A stretch of DNA of 64,000 bases, taken from Pseudomonas syringae. Lineage in GTDB: Bacteria; Pseudomonadota; Gammaproteobacteria; Pseudomonadales; Pseudomonadaceae. The stretch lies in NCBI RefSeq assembly GCF_023278085.1, contig NZ_CP066265.1, forward strand, positions 2,944,501-3,008,500, written 5' to 3'. Made by a program: the position numbers and the translations under genes. Below are positions 1-8,326 of this stretch, piece by piece. Positions within the stretch are counted from its first letter, which is position 1. The number at the start of each line of letters is the position of its first letter. The notes under the pieces are model-generated. The model had not been told where the DNA came from and made no database searches. It saw nothing but the letters and a program-made list of their open reading frames with translations.

Positions 1-398
1 ACCAGATTGACGCCGCTGGCGGCAACATCCAGCAGCAGATCGACCAGATGATCGGCCAGCAGGTTGACTTCATCGACATACAGCACGCCACCGTCGGCCT
101 TGGCCAGCACACCCGGCGAGAAACGCGCACGGCCCTCGGCCAGCGCAGCATCCAGGTCCAGTGTGCCAACCAGACGCTCTTCGGTCGCACCCAGCGGCAA
201 GGTAACGAACTGACCGCTGGCCAGCAGATCAGCCAGACCGCGCGCCAGCGTCGACTTGGCCATGCCACGCGGCCCCTCGATCAACACGCCACCAATGCGC
301 GGATCAATGGCCGTCAGACACAGCGCCAGTTTCAGATCATCAGCACCGACCACGGCGGCCAGTGGAAAATGCGGAGTGCTTGAGTCGAGTACGTTCAT
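1..398 (-). CDS. Magnesium/cobalt chelatase AAA ATPase subunit (ChlI/BchI-like), 3' end cut by window edge
   Basis: The first 132 codons of an AAA+ ATPase of the magnesium chelatase subunit I type are visible; the rest lies beyond the left edge. The P-loop reads GPRGMAKST and the Walker B stretch [10 protein letters not shown]. This fold powers metal insertion into tetrapyrroles, and beside cobN it is the likely ATPase partner of the cobaltochelatase in pseudomonads that lack a classical cobS/cobT pair here. The start codon overlaps the cobN stop by one base (TGATG), so the two are translationally coupled. The ATPase assignment is firm; the exact partner is inferred from context. Confidence 0.88.
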   Translation of the reverse strand, partial: MNVLDSSTPHFPLAAVVGADDLKLALCLTAIDPRIGGVLIEGPRGMAKSTLARGLADLLASGQFVTLPLGATEERLVGTLDLDAALAEGRARFSPGVLAKADGGVLYVDEVNLLADHLVDLLLDVAASGVNL

Positions 399-3300
399 CA
401 GTTCTCTTCTATGTCCAACAACAGGTCTTCCAGCGCTTGCTGATACTCGCCAGGTTCCTGCCAGAGCCCGCGCTGTTGCGCTTCGAGCATGCGCTCGGTC
501 ATGTCGCGCAAGGCGTCGGGGTTGTGTTGCGCGATAAAGTCGCGGGTCGCCGGATCCAGCAGATACGCGTCGGCCAGCAGCGCGTATTGATGATCGTCGA
601 TCAATTCAGTGGTGGCGTCGAAGGCGAACAGGAAATCCACGGTCGCAGCCATTTCGAACGCACCTTTGTAACCATGACGCTTGACCCCTTCGATCCACTT
701 CGGGTTAGCCGCACGCGAGCGTATTACCCGGTTCAGCTCTTCTTTGAGGGTGCGGATTTTCGGCAGGTCGGGCTGGCTGTGATCGCCATGATAACTGGCG
801 GTCTTTTGCCCGCTGAGGCTTTCCGAAGCCGCGAGCATGCCGCCCTGGAACTGGTAATAATCGTTTGAGTCCAGCAAGTCATGCTCGCGGTTGTCCTGAT
901 TCTGCAACACTGCCTGGACCTTGGACAAACGCTGGGCAAAACGCTGTCGGGCAGGCGTGCCCTCATCCGCAGCACCGTAGGCGTAACCGCCCCAGTTCAG
1001 ATAGACCTCAGCGAGGTCCTCGCGGCTTTGCCATAGACGGCCGTCAATCGCACCTTGCACGCCCGCACCGTAGGCGCCGGGTTTGGCACCGAAAATTCGC
1101 CAGCCCGCCTGACGCGCGGCTTCGTCCTCGCTCAGCCCTTCAGCCACAAAGCCCTGACGCTCTTCGCGTACCCTGGCCGCCAGCGGGTTCAGGTCATCCG
1201 GCTCGTCGAGCGCGGCCACTGCCTGCACGGCAGCGTCGAACAGTTTGATCAGGTTGGCGAACGCATCGCGGAAAAAGCCGGACACCCGCAAGGTGACGTC
1301 CACCCGCGGACGATCCAGCAGGCTGACCGGCAGAATCTCGAAATCATCGACCCGCTGGCTGCCGGTCGCCCAGACTGGACGTACGCCCATCAACGCCATG
1401 GCCTGCGCGATATCATCGCCGCCAGTGCGCATGGTCGCCGTGCCCCAGACTGACAAGCCCAGTTGACGCAGATGGTCGCCGTGGTCCTGAAGGTGCCGCT
1501 CCAGCAGCAGGTTCGCCGACTGGAAACCGATGCGCCAGGCCGTGGTGGTCGGCAAGTTGCGCACGTCCACGCTGAAGAAGTTGCGGCCGGTCGGCAACAC
1601 GTCCAGCCTTCCCCTGCTTGGCGCACCACTGGGCCCGGCCGGCACGAAGCGGCCACTCAGGGCATCGAGCATGCCCTGCATTTCGCCAGGGCCACAGGCA
1701 TCCAGCCGAGGGGCGACCACTTCGCGCAAGCTGTCGATAATCAGCGCCAGATCATCATGAGCCGGCAAATCGTGCGGCGCTTCACCCAGCGTTACGCGTT
1801 CGATGAGGGCGGCGGCATACAGTTCCAGTCGCTCGCGAGCATCACCGGCACTGCGCCATGGGTCGCTGCTGACGGCCAGCAACGCAGCGGGACGCGGGCC
1901 ACTCCAGGGCTCGGCCAGCTCGCAATCGAGCGGGTCAAAGCCCAGTTCGAACGCCTTGCTCAGGGCCCGCAACAGGCTGGATTGCGCCCCACGCCCGTCA
2001 CCGCGCGGAATACGCAACAGGGCCAGCAAAGTGTCGATGCGCAAACGCCCTTCCGGCGACTGGCCGAAAATGTGCAGGCCGTCGCGGATCTGCGATTCCT
2101 TCAAATCACACAGGTAGGTGTCCAGACGCGGCAGCCAGACCGCCGCATCGGCATCGCTGTCAGTGGACTCGTCCAGCGCCAGCTCGCGATCGATATTCGT
2201 CTCTCGGACCAGTTCGAGAATGTCGCGTTGCAGCTCGCGGGCGCGGCGCGGATCCAGCAGTTGCGCCTCATAGAACTCGTCGGCCAGCAGTTCCAGATTG
2301 CGCAGCGGGCCATAGGTTTCGGCACGGGTCAGTGGCGGCATCAGGTGATCGATGATCACCGCCTGCGTGCGGCGCTTGGCCTGTGCGCCCTCGCCCGGAT
2401 CATTGACGATGAACGGATAGATATTGGGCATCGCCCCCAGCACGGCATCCGGCCAGCAGGTGCGCGACAGCCCGACGCCCTTGCCCGGCAGCCATTCCAG
2501 ATTGCCGTGCTTGCCGACATGCACCACGGCATGCGCGCCATAGGCTTTGCGCAGCCAGAAGTAGAACGCCAGATAGCCGTGCGGCGGTACCAGATCCGGA
2601 TCGTGGTAGACCGCGCTCGGATCGACCTGATAACCCCGCGCCGGCTGAATGCCGACAAAGGTCAGGCCCAAGCGCAGACCGGCGATCATCATCCGCCCGG
2701 CGCGGAACATCGGGTCGGCATCCGGCGCGCCCCAGCGCGCATTGACCGCATCACGGTTACTCTGCGGCAGTTCGTTGAACGCGGCCAGGTATTCATCCAG
2801 CGCCATGCTTTGCTGGCACGGGCGCTGATCGATGCTGTCCAGATCGTTGGTCACCCCACCCAGCAGCTGCTGGATCAGCTCGGTGCCGCTCTCCGGCAGT
2901 GCTGCCACTGGATAACCCTCGGCCTGCATGGCACGCAGGATATTCAGCGCCGCCGCAGGTGTGTCGAGCCCCACGCCATTGCCGATCCGCCCGTCACGGG
3001 TCGGATAGTTGGCGAGGATCAGCGCCACACGTTTATCGGCATTGGGCAGGCGCGCCAGCTCGATCCAGCGCCGCGCCAGTTGCGCGACGAAGTCCATGCG
3101 ATCGGGCTGGGCACGGTAGCAGACCACATCTGACTGGCTGCGCTCGCTGCGCCAGGCCAGGTCTTTGAAGCTGATCGGCCGGCTGATAATACGTCCGTCC
3201 AGTTCCGGCAAGGCGATGTGCATCGCCAGATCACGGGCGCCGAGGCCCTGCTCGCTGGCCTCCCAGGCGGGTTCATTGTCCTGGGCACAGATCGCCTGAA

Positions 3301-4162
3301 TCACCGGGACGTTGCGCCGAAACGGGCGCAGATGCGGCGCTTCAGGGCTCGACTGGGCAAAGCCGGTGGTGTTGAGAATCAGCTCGACTTCGGCTTCGTC
3401 CAGCCAGTTTTCCACCTGAACAAAGCAGCCCGGCTCCTTGAGGCTGGCGACCGCGATGGGCAGCGGATTGATGCCTTGCGCCTGCAAGCGGGTGCAGAAT
3501 TCATCGATGAAGCCGGTGTTGGCAGCCTGCAGGTGCGAGCGATAGAACAACAGCGCGACTACAGGCTGTTCCGCGTGCCAGTCGGCCTGCCAATCCTGTA
3601 AACCGGCAGTTGCCCGTTTCGGATGATAAACCGCCGTGCGCGGCAACGGCTGAGGCTCGGCCCACGGATAATCACGATCCAGCCACTGACTGGCCATGCA
3701 GCGATAAAGGTCCAGCGCATTCGGCAAGCCGCCCTGACGCAGAAACTGCCAGAGGCGGTCGCGCTCTGCGGCCGGCACCGTGCTCAGGTCGCTCAGCTCA
3801 GGATCCGGGCGGTCGTCGCCCGGCACCAGAATCACCTGAACGCCACGCGCTGCCAGCTCCATCAGGCGCTCGACGCCATAGCGCCAGTAGCCGATGCCGC
3901 CGTGCAGGGAAATCAGAATGACCTTGGCGTGGCGCAATACCTCGTCGACATACAGGTCGACCGAGGCGTGATTCTGCACCTGCATCGGGTTGGCCAGACG
4001 CAGGCTGGGGTAATCCTCAGGCAGGTGCTGGGCGGCCTCGGCCAGCAGCGCCAGGCTGGAATCGCCACTGCAGAGAATCACCAGCTCGGCTGGCGTCTGC
4101 CCCAGATCGGCAATGTTGTCGTTCGGTACAAAACCGCCGGGCTGGGTTCTCAGTAAATGCAT
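398..4162 (-). CDS. cobN: Cobaltochelatase subunit CobN
   Basis: A protein of 1254 residues with the length and character of CobN, the large subunit of the ATP-dependent aerobic cobaltochelatase that inserts cobalt into hydrogenobyrinic acid a,c-diamide in the cytoplasm. Recognisable family segments include [15 protein letters not shown] in the middle and the C-terminal [17 protein letters not shown] region. It sits three bases downstream of cobW and overlaps the chelatase ATPase gene, so all three are probably one transcript led by the cobalamin riboswitch upstream of cobW. A long open frame exists antisense to it but shows no protein family signal. No frameshift or missing segment is seen. 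Confidence 0.96.
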   Translation of the reverse strand: MHLLRTQPGGFVPNDNIADLGQTPAELVILCSGDSSLALLAEAAQHLPEDYPSLRLANPMQVQNHASVDLYVDEVLRHAKVILISLHGGIGYWRYGVERLMELAARGVQVILVPGDDRPDPELSDLSTVPAAERDRLWQFLRQGGLPNALDLYRCMASQWLDRDYPWAEPQPLPRTAVYHPKRATAGLQDWQADWHAEQPVVALLFYRSHLQAANTGFIDEFCTRLQAQGINPLPIAVASLKEPGCFVQVENWLDEAEVELILNTTGFAQSSPEAPHLRPFRRNVPVIQAICAQDNEPAWEASEQGLGARDLAMHIALPELDGRIISRPISFKDLAWRSERSQSDVVCYRAQPDRMDFVAQLARRWIELARLPNADKRVALILANYPTRDGRIGNGVGLDTPAAALNILRAMQAEGYPVAALPESGTELIQQLLGGVTNDLDSIDQRPCQQSMALDEYLAAFNELPQSNRDAVNARWGAPDADPMFRAGRMMIAGLRLGLTFVGIQPARGYQVDPSAVYHDPDLVPPHGYLAFYFWLRKAYGAHAVVHVGKHGNLEWLPGKGVGLSRTCWPDAVLGAMPNIYPFIVNDPGEGAQAKRRTQAVIIDHLMPPLTRAETYGPLRNLELLADEFYEAQLLDPRRARELQRDILELVRETNIDRELALDESTDSDADAAVWLPRLDTYLCDLKESQIRDGLHIFGQSPEGRLRIDTLLALLRIPRGDGRGAQSSLLRALSKAFELGFDPLDCELAEPWSGPRPAALLAVSSDPWRSAGDARERLELYAAALIERVTLGEAPHDLPAHDDLALIIDSLREVVAPRLDACGPGEMQGMLDALSGRFVPAGPSGAPSRGRLDVLPTGRNFFSVDVRNLPTTTAWRIGFQSANLLLERHLQDHGDHLRQLGLSVWGTATMRTGGDDIAQAMALMGVRPVWATGSQRVDDFEILPVSLLDRPRVDVTLRVSGFFRDAFANLIKLFDAAVQAVAALDEPDDLNPLAARVREERQGFVAEGLSEDEAARQAGWRIFGAKPGAYGAGVQGAIDGRLWQSREDLAEVYLNWGGYAYGAADEGTPARQRFAQRLSKVQAVLQNQDNREHDLLDSNDYYQFQGGMLAASESLSGQKTASYHGDHSQPDLPKIRTLKEELNRVIRSRAANPKWIEGVKRHGYKGAFEMAATVDFLFAFDATTELIDDHQYALLADAYLLDPATRDFIAQHNPDALRDMTERMLEAQQRGLWQEPGEYQQALEDLLLDIEEN

Positions 4163-4165
4163 GGG

Positions 4166-5230
4166 TCAGCCGGCAATCGCAGCGTTGAGCTGAGTTTGCA
4201 GTGCGACGGCGTCAAGCTCCTGGCCGATCAGCACCAGGTGCGTGGCGCGCTCTTCATCGGCGCGCCAGGCGCGGTCGAAGTGCTTGTCGAAGCGCGTGCC
4301 CACGCCCTGGATCAGCAGGCGCATCGGTTTGCCGGGGATCGCAGCGAAGCCTTTCACGCGCAGAATACCGTGTTGCACGACCAGTTGATTCAGCGCATCG
4401 AGCAGCACTTTTTCATCGGCCTGCGGCAGTTTCAGGGAAATAGAATCGAATGCGTCGTGATCGTGGTCATCATCATCGTCACCTTCGTGATGATCGTGGT
4501 GGGTCTTGCGACCGTCGATGTGCAGCTCGGATTCGGCGCCGACGCCCAGCAGCACGCTGATCGGCAGGCGGCCACTGCTGGCCTCGACCACCTTGACGGC
4601 TGGCGGCAGCTCTTCGGCGACTTCAGCGCGCACCGCGGCCAGACCCTCGGCGTCGATCATGTCGGCTTTATTGAGGATCACCAGATCGGCGCTGGCCAGT
4701 TGATCGGCGAACAGCTCGTGCAACGGCGATTCGTGGTCCAGATTGGGGTCCAGTTTGCGCTGTGCATCCACCTGATCAGGGAATGCGGCGAACGTACCGG
4801 CCAGCACGGCCGGGCTGTCGACTACTGTAATCACGGCGTCGACGGTGCAGGCGTTGCGGATTTCCGGCCACTGGAAGGCCTGTACCAGTGGCTTGGGCAG
4901 CGCCAGCCCCGAGGTCTCGATGAGGATGTGGTCCAGATCGCCGCGACGGGCGACCAGTTCACGCATCACCGGGAAGAATTCTTCCTGCACCGTGCAGCAC
5001 AGGCAACCGTTGGCCAGCTCGTAGACGCGGCCGTTGGCTTCTTCTTCGCTACAGCCGATGGTGCATTGCTTGAGGATTTCACCGTCGATGCCCAACTCGC
5101 CGAATTCGTTGACGATTACCGCAATGCGTCGCCCTTCGGCGTTGTCGAGCATGTGTCGCAACAGGGTGGTCTTGCCCGAGCCGAGAAAGCCGGTGACGAT
5201 GGTGACGGGAAGCTTGGCCAGTGTTTTCAT
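4166..5230 (-). CDS. cobW: CobW-type GTPase/metallochaperone
   Basis: A 354-residue G3E-family GTPase. The P-loop GFLGSGKTTLL lies near residues 14-24, the metal-binding NGCLCCTV motif follows near residue 70-80, and a histidine/aspartate-rich loop (HHDHHEGDDDDDHDHD) lies near residue 240. CobW proteins are thought to deliver cobalt to the chelatase, which fits its place directly before cobN with a 3-base gap. The ATG at 5230 was chosen because the frame upstream of it runs back toward the riboswitch and has no family similarity, and an AGGG stretch lies about nine bases before it. The cobalamin riboswitch about 130 bases upstream probably controls it. Confidence 0.94.
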   Translation of the reverse strand: MKTLAKLPVTIVTGFLGSGKTTLLRHMLDNAEGRRIAVIVNEFGELGIDGEILKQCTIGCSEEEANGRVYELANGCLCCTVQEEFFPVMRELVARRGDLDHILIETSGLALPKPLVQAFQWPEIRNACTVDAVITVVDSPAVLAGTFAAFPDQVDAQRKLDPNLDHESPLHELFADQLASADLVILNKADMIDAEGLAAVRAEVAEELPPAVKVVEASSGRLPISVLLGVGAESELHIDGRKTHHDHHEGDDDDDHDHDAFDSISLKLPQADEKVLLDALNQLVVQHGILRVKGFAAIPGKPMRLLIQGVGTRFDKHFDRAWRADEERATHLVLIGQELDAVALQTQLNAAIAG

Positions 5231-5357
5231 CAGGTGCCCTTTGGCAATGCGGCGGGCAAACAGGACGAGAACCGCGTGCAGGCACAAGGTTCGGATCGCC
5301 ACCGGATCACCCCGCCCGGTTGTAGTGAGAATTCGCAGGCTTTTCAGTCAGCCCGGT

Positions 5358-5555
5358 TCGAGGCAGGTCTCCTGGCTCACGGCTGCCTGTCGCTGATCAT
5401 CGAAGACCCTGGCGACACGCATTCATTGCGCCTTCCCGCCGTAGCAGTGGCTGTGCAATGAACGTAACCGTTTACAGTTGCGGGGGCAGCTGCGGCATCG
5501 ACCGCATTCCCGTCTTAGCTCCATTGCGTCACGCAGTACGAATGGAGAACCTCGA
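5358..5555 (-). promoter_or_regulatory. Cobalamin riboswitch leading cobW-cobN
   Basis: Read on the minus strand, the segment contains the cobalamin aptamer hallmarks: the B12-box region CTGCCCCCGCAACTGTAA and the closing AGCCAGGAGACCTGCC. The terminal P1 helix is visible as TCGAGG (5550-5555 on the complementary strand) pairing with CCTCGA (5358-5363). It precedes cobW by about 130 bases on the same strand. Binding of adenosylcobalamin normally lowers expression of such operons. I did not resolve the expression platform in 5231-5357. Confidence 0.92.
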
Positions 5556-5586
5556 GCCGGCAAGGCTACGCAGTGACCGCAGGCAG

Positions 5587-5605
5587 GTCAATCGTTCAGA
5601 TTGAC
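5587..5605. promoter_or_regulatory. Inverted repeat between the two divergent riboswitches
   Basis: A perfect palindrome GTCAATC-gttca-GATTGAC sits in the 87-base gap between two back-to-back riboswitches, flanked by shorter complementary arms (GGCAG at 5582-5586 and CTGCC at 5612-5616). The gap must hold both divergent promoters, so this could be an operator or a shared hairpin at the 5' end of a transcript. The symmetry is seen; the role is inference. Confidence 0.4.
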
Positions 5606-5642
5606 GTTGCCCTGCCGCCCATGCTCTCCTGTGCGCCTTGTT

Positions 5643-5827
5643 TCGGGTGCCCCTCACGGGGTGAAACGGGAAACCGGTGCGCTCACGCTGTCGAGCAAGT
5701 CCGGTGCTGCCCCCGCAACGGTAAGCGAGAGAAGGTCTGATCCACTGTGCCCCGGCATGGGAAGGTGACCTTGAAGGTCTGAACGCATTGCGCTTCTAGC
5801 CCCTCGCGAGCCCGGAGACCGGCCCGA
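5643..5827 (+). promoter_or_regulatory. Cobalamin riboswitch leading cbtB-cbtA-cobE-cobM
   Basis: The plus strand carries GTGCTGCCCCCGCAACGGTAA and the closing AGCCCGGAGACCGGCC, the two most conserved cobalamin aptamer elements, with P1 formed by TCGGG (5643-5647) and CCCGA (5823-5827). Just after it, CCCGC (5846-5850) can pair with GCGGG (5856-5860), a possible expression-platform hairpin ahead of the cbtB ribosome site. Placement before a cobalt-transporter gene pair is the classic arrangement for CbtAB. Confidence 0.93.
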
Positions 5828-5937
5828 TATTTTTTCGATGACACACCCGCGGTGGGCGGGCGCAGTTGAAACCTCTGGCGCTCGCCAGTGGGTTCGCGTG
5901 CGCATGGCCCACTTGCCGACACTCAAGAGGGATCGCC

Positions 5938-6123
5938 ATGACCACCATCAGCAGCAGCCAGACGGCTGCGACCAGCTCAACCCAAACCCAACGCCTGACC
6001 GCTGCAATCAGCGCTGCCCTGCTGGGGGCGTGCCTGGTCTATTTTGCCGGGTTCTCGCACATCGCCGCGGTACACAACGCCGCGCACGACACCCGTCACA
6101 GCGCCGCCTTCCCTTGCCATTGA
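5938..6123 (+). CDS. cbtB: CbtB cobalt transporter small subunit
   Basis: A 61-residue protein with one membrane segment (about residues 22-42) and a histidine-rich tail (HNAAHDTRHSAAFPCH), the pattern of CbtB. CbtA and CbtB form a predicted B12-regulated cobalt uptake system in the inner membrane. The ATG at 5938 is preceded by AGAGGG eight bases upstream; the frame is open further upstream into the riboswitch, but that part is not coding-like. It is followed by cbtA after 10 bases, and both are led by the riboswitch ending at 5827. Confidence 0.9.
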   Translation: MTTISSSQTAATSSTQTQRLTAAISAALLGACLVYFAGFSHIAAVHNAAHDTRHSAAFPCH

Positions 6124-6133
6124 GGACTCGACA

Positions 6134-6844
6134 ATGTTCAAGCGAATCGCGCAAACGGCAGGCTTAACCGGCCTGCTGGCAGCCCTGCTGCTGACCTTGC
6201 TGCAAAGTTTCTGGGTCGTACCGCTGATCCAGCAGGCCGAAACTTACGAAAATGCCTCCGCCGAACAGGTGCACGAGCATGCTGATGGCGCATCGGCGGA
6301 ACACAGCCATGTGCATGAAGCAGCGGCCTGGGAGCCGGAAAACGGCTGGCAGCGCGTGCTGTCCACCACGGGTGGCAACCTGGTGGTCGCAGTGGGTTTC
6401 GCACTGATGCTTGCCGGGCTTTATACGCTGCGCGCACCGGGCCGAACGGCTCAGGGCGCCTGGTGGGGGCTGGCGGGTTTTGCGGTGTTCGTCCTGGCAC
6501 CCACACTGGGCCTGCCACCCGAGCTGCCGGGCACCGCTGCCGCTGAACTGAGTCAGCGCCAGTTGTGGTGGATCGGCACTGCTGCGTCTACTGCCGCCGG
6601 GCTGGCCTTGCTGGTGTTTGGTCAAAACTGGCTGCTGAAAGCGCTGGGGCTGGCGATTCTGGTCGTGCCGCATGTGATTGGCGCGCCGCAGCCGCTGGTT
6701 CATGAAAGCCTGGCACCTGAAGCGCTGGAATCACAGTTCATGATCGCCTCGCTGCTGACCAACGCGCTGTTCTGGATTGCCATGGGCCTGATCAGCGCCT
6801 GGCTGTTCCGCCGAAGCGATGCTCACCGCCACACGGCGCACTAA
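6134..6844 (+). CDS. cbtA: CbtA cobalt transporter subunit
   Basis: A 236-residue membrane protein with about five or six hydrophobic segments, beginning MFKRIAQTAGLTGLLAALLL. A periplasmic stretch near residues 40-60 is rich in histidine and acidic residues (EQVHEHADGASAEHSHVHE), suited to cobalt capture. It matches the CbtA family and follows cbtB directly. A frame starting farther upstream exists, but the ATG at 6134 gives the expected N-terminal membrane segment and lies just after the cbtB stop. Confidence 0.9.
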   Translation: MFKRIAQTAGLTGLLAALLLTLLQSFWVVPLIQQAETYENASAEQVHEHADGASAEHSHVHEAAAWEPENGWQRVLSTTGGNLVVAVGFALMLAGLYTLRAPGRTAQGAWWGLAGFAVFVLAPTLGLPPELPGTAAAELSQRQLWWIGTAASTAAGLALLVFGQNWLLKALGLAILVVPHVIGAPQPLVHESLAPEALESQFMIASLLTNALFWIAMGLISAWLFRRSDAHRHTAH

Positions 6845-6847
6845 ACA

Positions 6848-7297
6848 ATGCCGACCGGCATCAGGCCTGATCCACCGATCGTTCAACCCGGCACGCCTCT
6901 GGTGGTCGGGCTGGGCTGTCGGCGCGGCTGTTCGGCGGAGACCTTGCGTGAGCTGATCGAGAGCAGCCTTCGCACGGTTGATCTGGAGATCGGCAGCGTC
7001 ACGGCGCTGGCGTCCATTGATCTAAAGGATCAGGAACCCGGTCTGCTGGAACTGGCCGGGCAACTGGCGGTGCCGCTGGTGTTTTTCAACGCTGCGCAGC
7101 TGGTGGCGTGGGAGCTGCATCTGACGCACCGTTCTGCACAGGTCTTGCAGACCACCGGCTGCCATGGGGTTGCCGAAGGATCGGCACTGGCACTGGCCGC
7201 GCAGTTGGGCGACGGCACCGCGCGACTGGTCATCGAGCGGCAGAAAAGCACTCAGGTGACATTTGCCTTGGCAACCTGCCCCGTTGCAGGCGGATAA
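6848..7297 (+). CDS. cobE: CobE, cobalamin biosynthesis protein (CbiG C-terminal domain family)
   Basis: A 149-residue protein whose N-terminal VVGLGCRRGCSAETL motif and later TTGCHGVAEGSAL are typical of the CobE / CbiG C-terminal family, which acts in the middle part of the corrin ring pathway. Its precise step is not well defined in the aerobic route. It starts three bases after the cbtA stop and is followed by cobM, so it belongs to the riboswitch-led operon. Size and motif agreement make this call strong. Confidence 0.88.
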   Translation: MPTGIRPDPPIVQPGTPLVVGLGCRRGCSAETLRELIESSLRTVDLEIGSVTALASIDLKDQEPGLLELAGQLAVPLVFFNAAQLVAWELHLTHRSAQVLQTTGCHGVAEGSALALAAQLGDGTARLVIERQKSTQVTFALATCPVAGG

Positions 7298-7332
7298 TTG
7301 CAGCACTCGCGTATTCATTTTCGGAGAATTCA

Positions 7333-8082
7333 TTGACCGTCTATTTCATTGGCGCAGGCCCTGGCGATCCCGAACTGATCACCGTCAAGGGCCAGCGTTT
7401 GATTCGCACCTGCCCGGTGATTATCTACGCGGGCTCGCTGGTGCCGCTGGCGGTGCTGGAAGGCAATCAGGCGGTACAGGTGACCAACAGCGCCGAGCTG
7501 CATCTGGAGCAGATCATTGATCTGATAAAGACGGCTGACGCGCAGGGCCAGGACGTGGCCCGCGTACATTCCGGCGACCCGAGCCTGTACGGCGCCATTG
7601 GCGAGCAGATTCGTCATTTACGGGAATTGGGCATTGCCTACCAAATCATCCCCGGCGTAACCGCGACTGCGGCCTGTGCTGCGCTACTGGGCGTTGAACT
7701 GACGCTGCCGGATGTTTCCCAGAGCGTTATTCTGACCCGTTACGCCGACAAGACCTCGATGCCAAGTGGCGAAGCGCTGGCGAGCCTGGCCAGCCACCAG
7801 GCGACCATGGCGATTCATCTGGGGGTGAAAAACCTGCAGCGGATCGTCGAAGAGTTGACCCCGCATTACGGTGCCGACTGCCCGATAGCCGTGGTACACC
7901 GCGCCAGCTGGCCGGATCAGGACTGGGCGCTCGGTACGCTGGCGGACATTCAGGAGAAAGTGCAGGCCAAAGGTTTTCGGCGTACCGCGCTGATTCTGGT
8001 CGGCCGCGTGCTTGCTGCCGATCATTTCAGTGAGTCGTCGTTGTATCGGGCCGGGCATGCGCATTTGTTCAGGCCTGAATAG
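7333..8082 (+). CDS. cobM: Precorrin-4 C11-methyltransferase, TTG start
   Basis: A 249-residue SAM-dependent tetrapyrrole methylase. The N-terminal VYFIGAGPGDPELITVKG motif is the SAM-binding signature of the family, and the RVHSGDPSLYGAIGEQ and IIPGVTATAACAA motifs follow. It methylates precorrin-4 at C11 in aerobic cobalamin synthesis. The start is taken as TTG at 7333 because a GGAG ribosome site lies seven bases upstream, it gives the canonical N-terminus, and no ATG is available there; the frame is open farther upstream only through cobE in another frame. It closes the cbtBA-cobEM operon. Confidence 0.92.
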   Translation: MTVYFIGAGPGDPELITVKGQRLIRTCPVIIYAGSLVPLAVLEGNQAVQVTNSAELHLEQIIDLIKTADAQGQDVARVHSGDPSLYGAIGEQIRHLRELGIAYQIIPGVTATAACAALLGVELTLPDVSQSVILTRYADKTSMPSGEALASLASHQATMAIHLGVKNLQRIVEELTPHYGADCPIAVVHRASWPDQDWALGTLADIQEKVQAKGFRRTALILVGRVLAADHFSESSLYRAGHAHLFRPE

Positions 8083-8144
8083 CAGATGACTCTCGTGCCG
8101 CTCGGCGTTATACACAAGTACGCTTTTGATTCTGGCCGTAGGCC

Positions 8145-8255
8145 GTAGGAGCGAACCTGTTCGCGAAAGGGCCGGTATGAGAGTCGGAAATGCGTCGTCT
8201 GAAACAATGTCTTCGCGAACAGCGACGAGCGTGGGAACGGGAAAGCATTCCCACG
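8145..8255. repeat. REP-like palindromic elements between convergent genes
   Basis: The gap between cobM and the convergent oxidoreductase gene holds GCGAACCTGTTCGC (8151-8164), a perfect palindrome in the GTAGGAGCGAACCTGTTCGC context common to Pseudomonas REP elements, then a second TTCGCGAACAGCG near 8212-8224, and a hairpin CGTGGGAA...TTCCCACG (8230-8255). Such repeats sit in intergenic spaces and can act as terminators or transposase targets. The symmetry is seen directly; family membership is by resemblance. Confidence 0.6.
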
Positions 8256-8326
8256 GAGCGTCCAGAACGGCATGCCAACACTTGAGCATTGTCGCGAAAT
8301 CAACCAGTAGCAGGAAGCTCACCTCA

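Noticed and set aside
1463-3133. 556-codon open frame antisense to cobN
   Set aside because: It lies fully inside cobN on the other strand; its composition (many Gln, Arg, His) is typical of antisense frames in GC-rich genes and no family is recognisable.
4157-5461. 434-codon open frame antisense to cobW
   Set aside because: It covers cobW and the riboswitch on the opposite strand; the cobW frame has clear motifs and this one has none.
5654-5926. Two open frames antisense to the second riboswitch
   Set aside because: They overlap a clear cobalamin aptamer and have no coding signal.
6138-6703. Open frames antisense to cbtA
   Set aside because: cbtA has membrane segments and a histidine-rich loop in a sensible operon; the antisense frames have neither.
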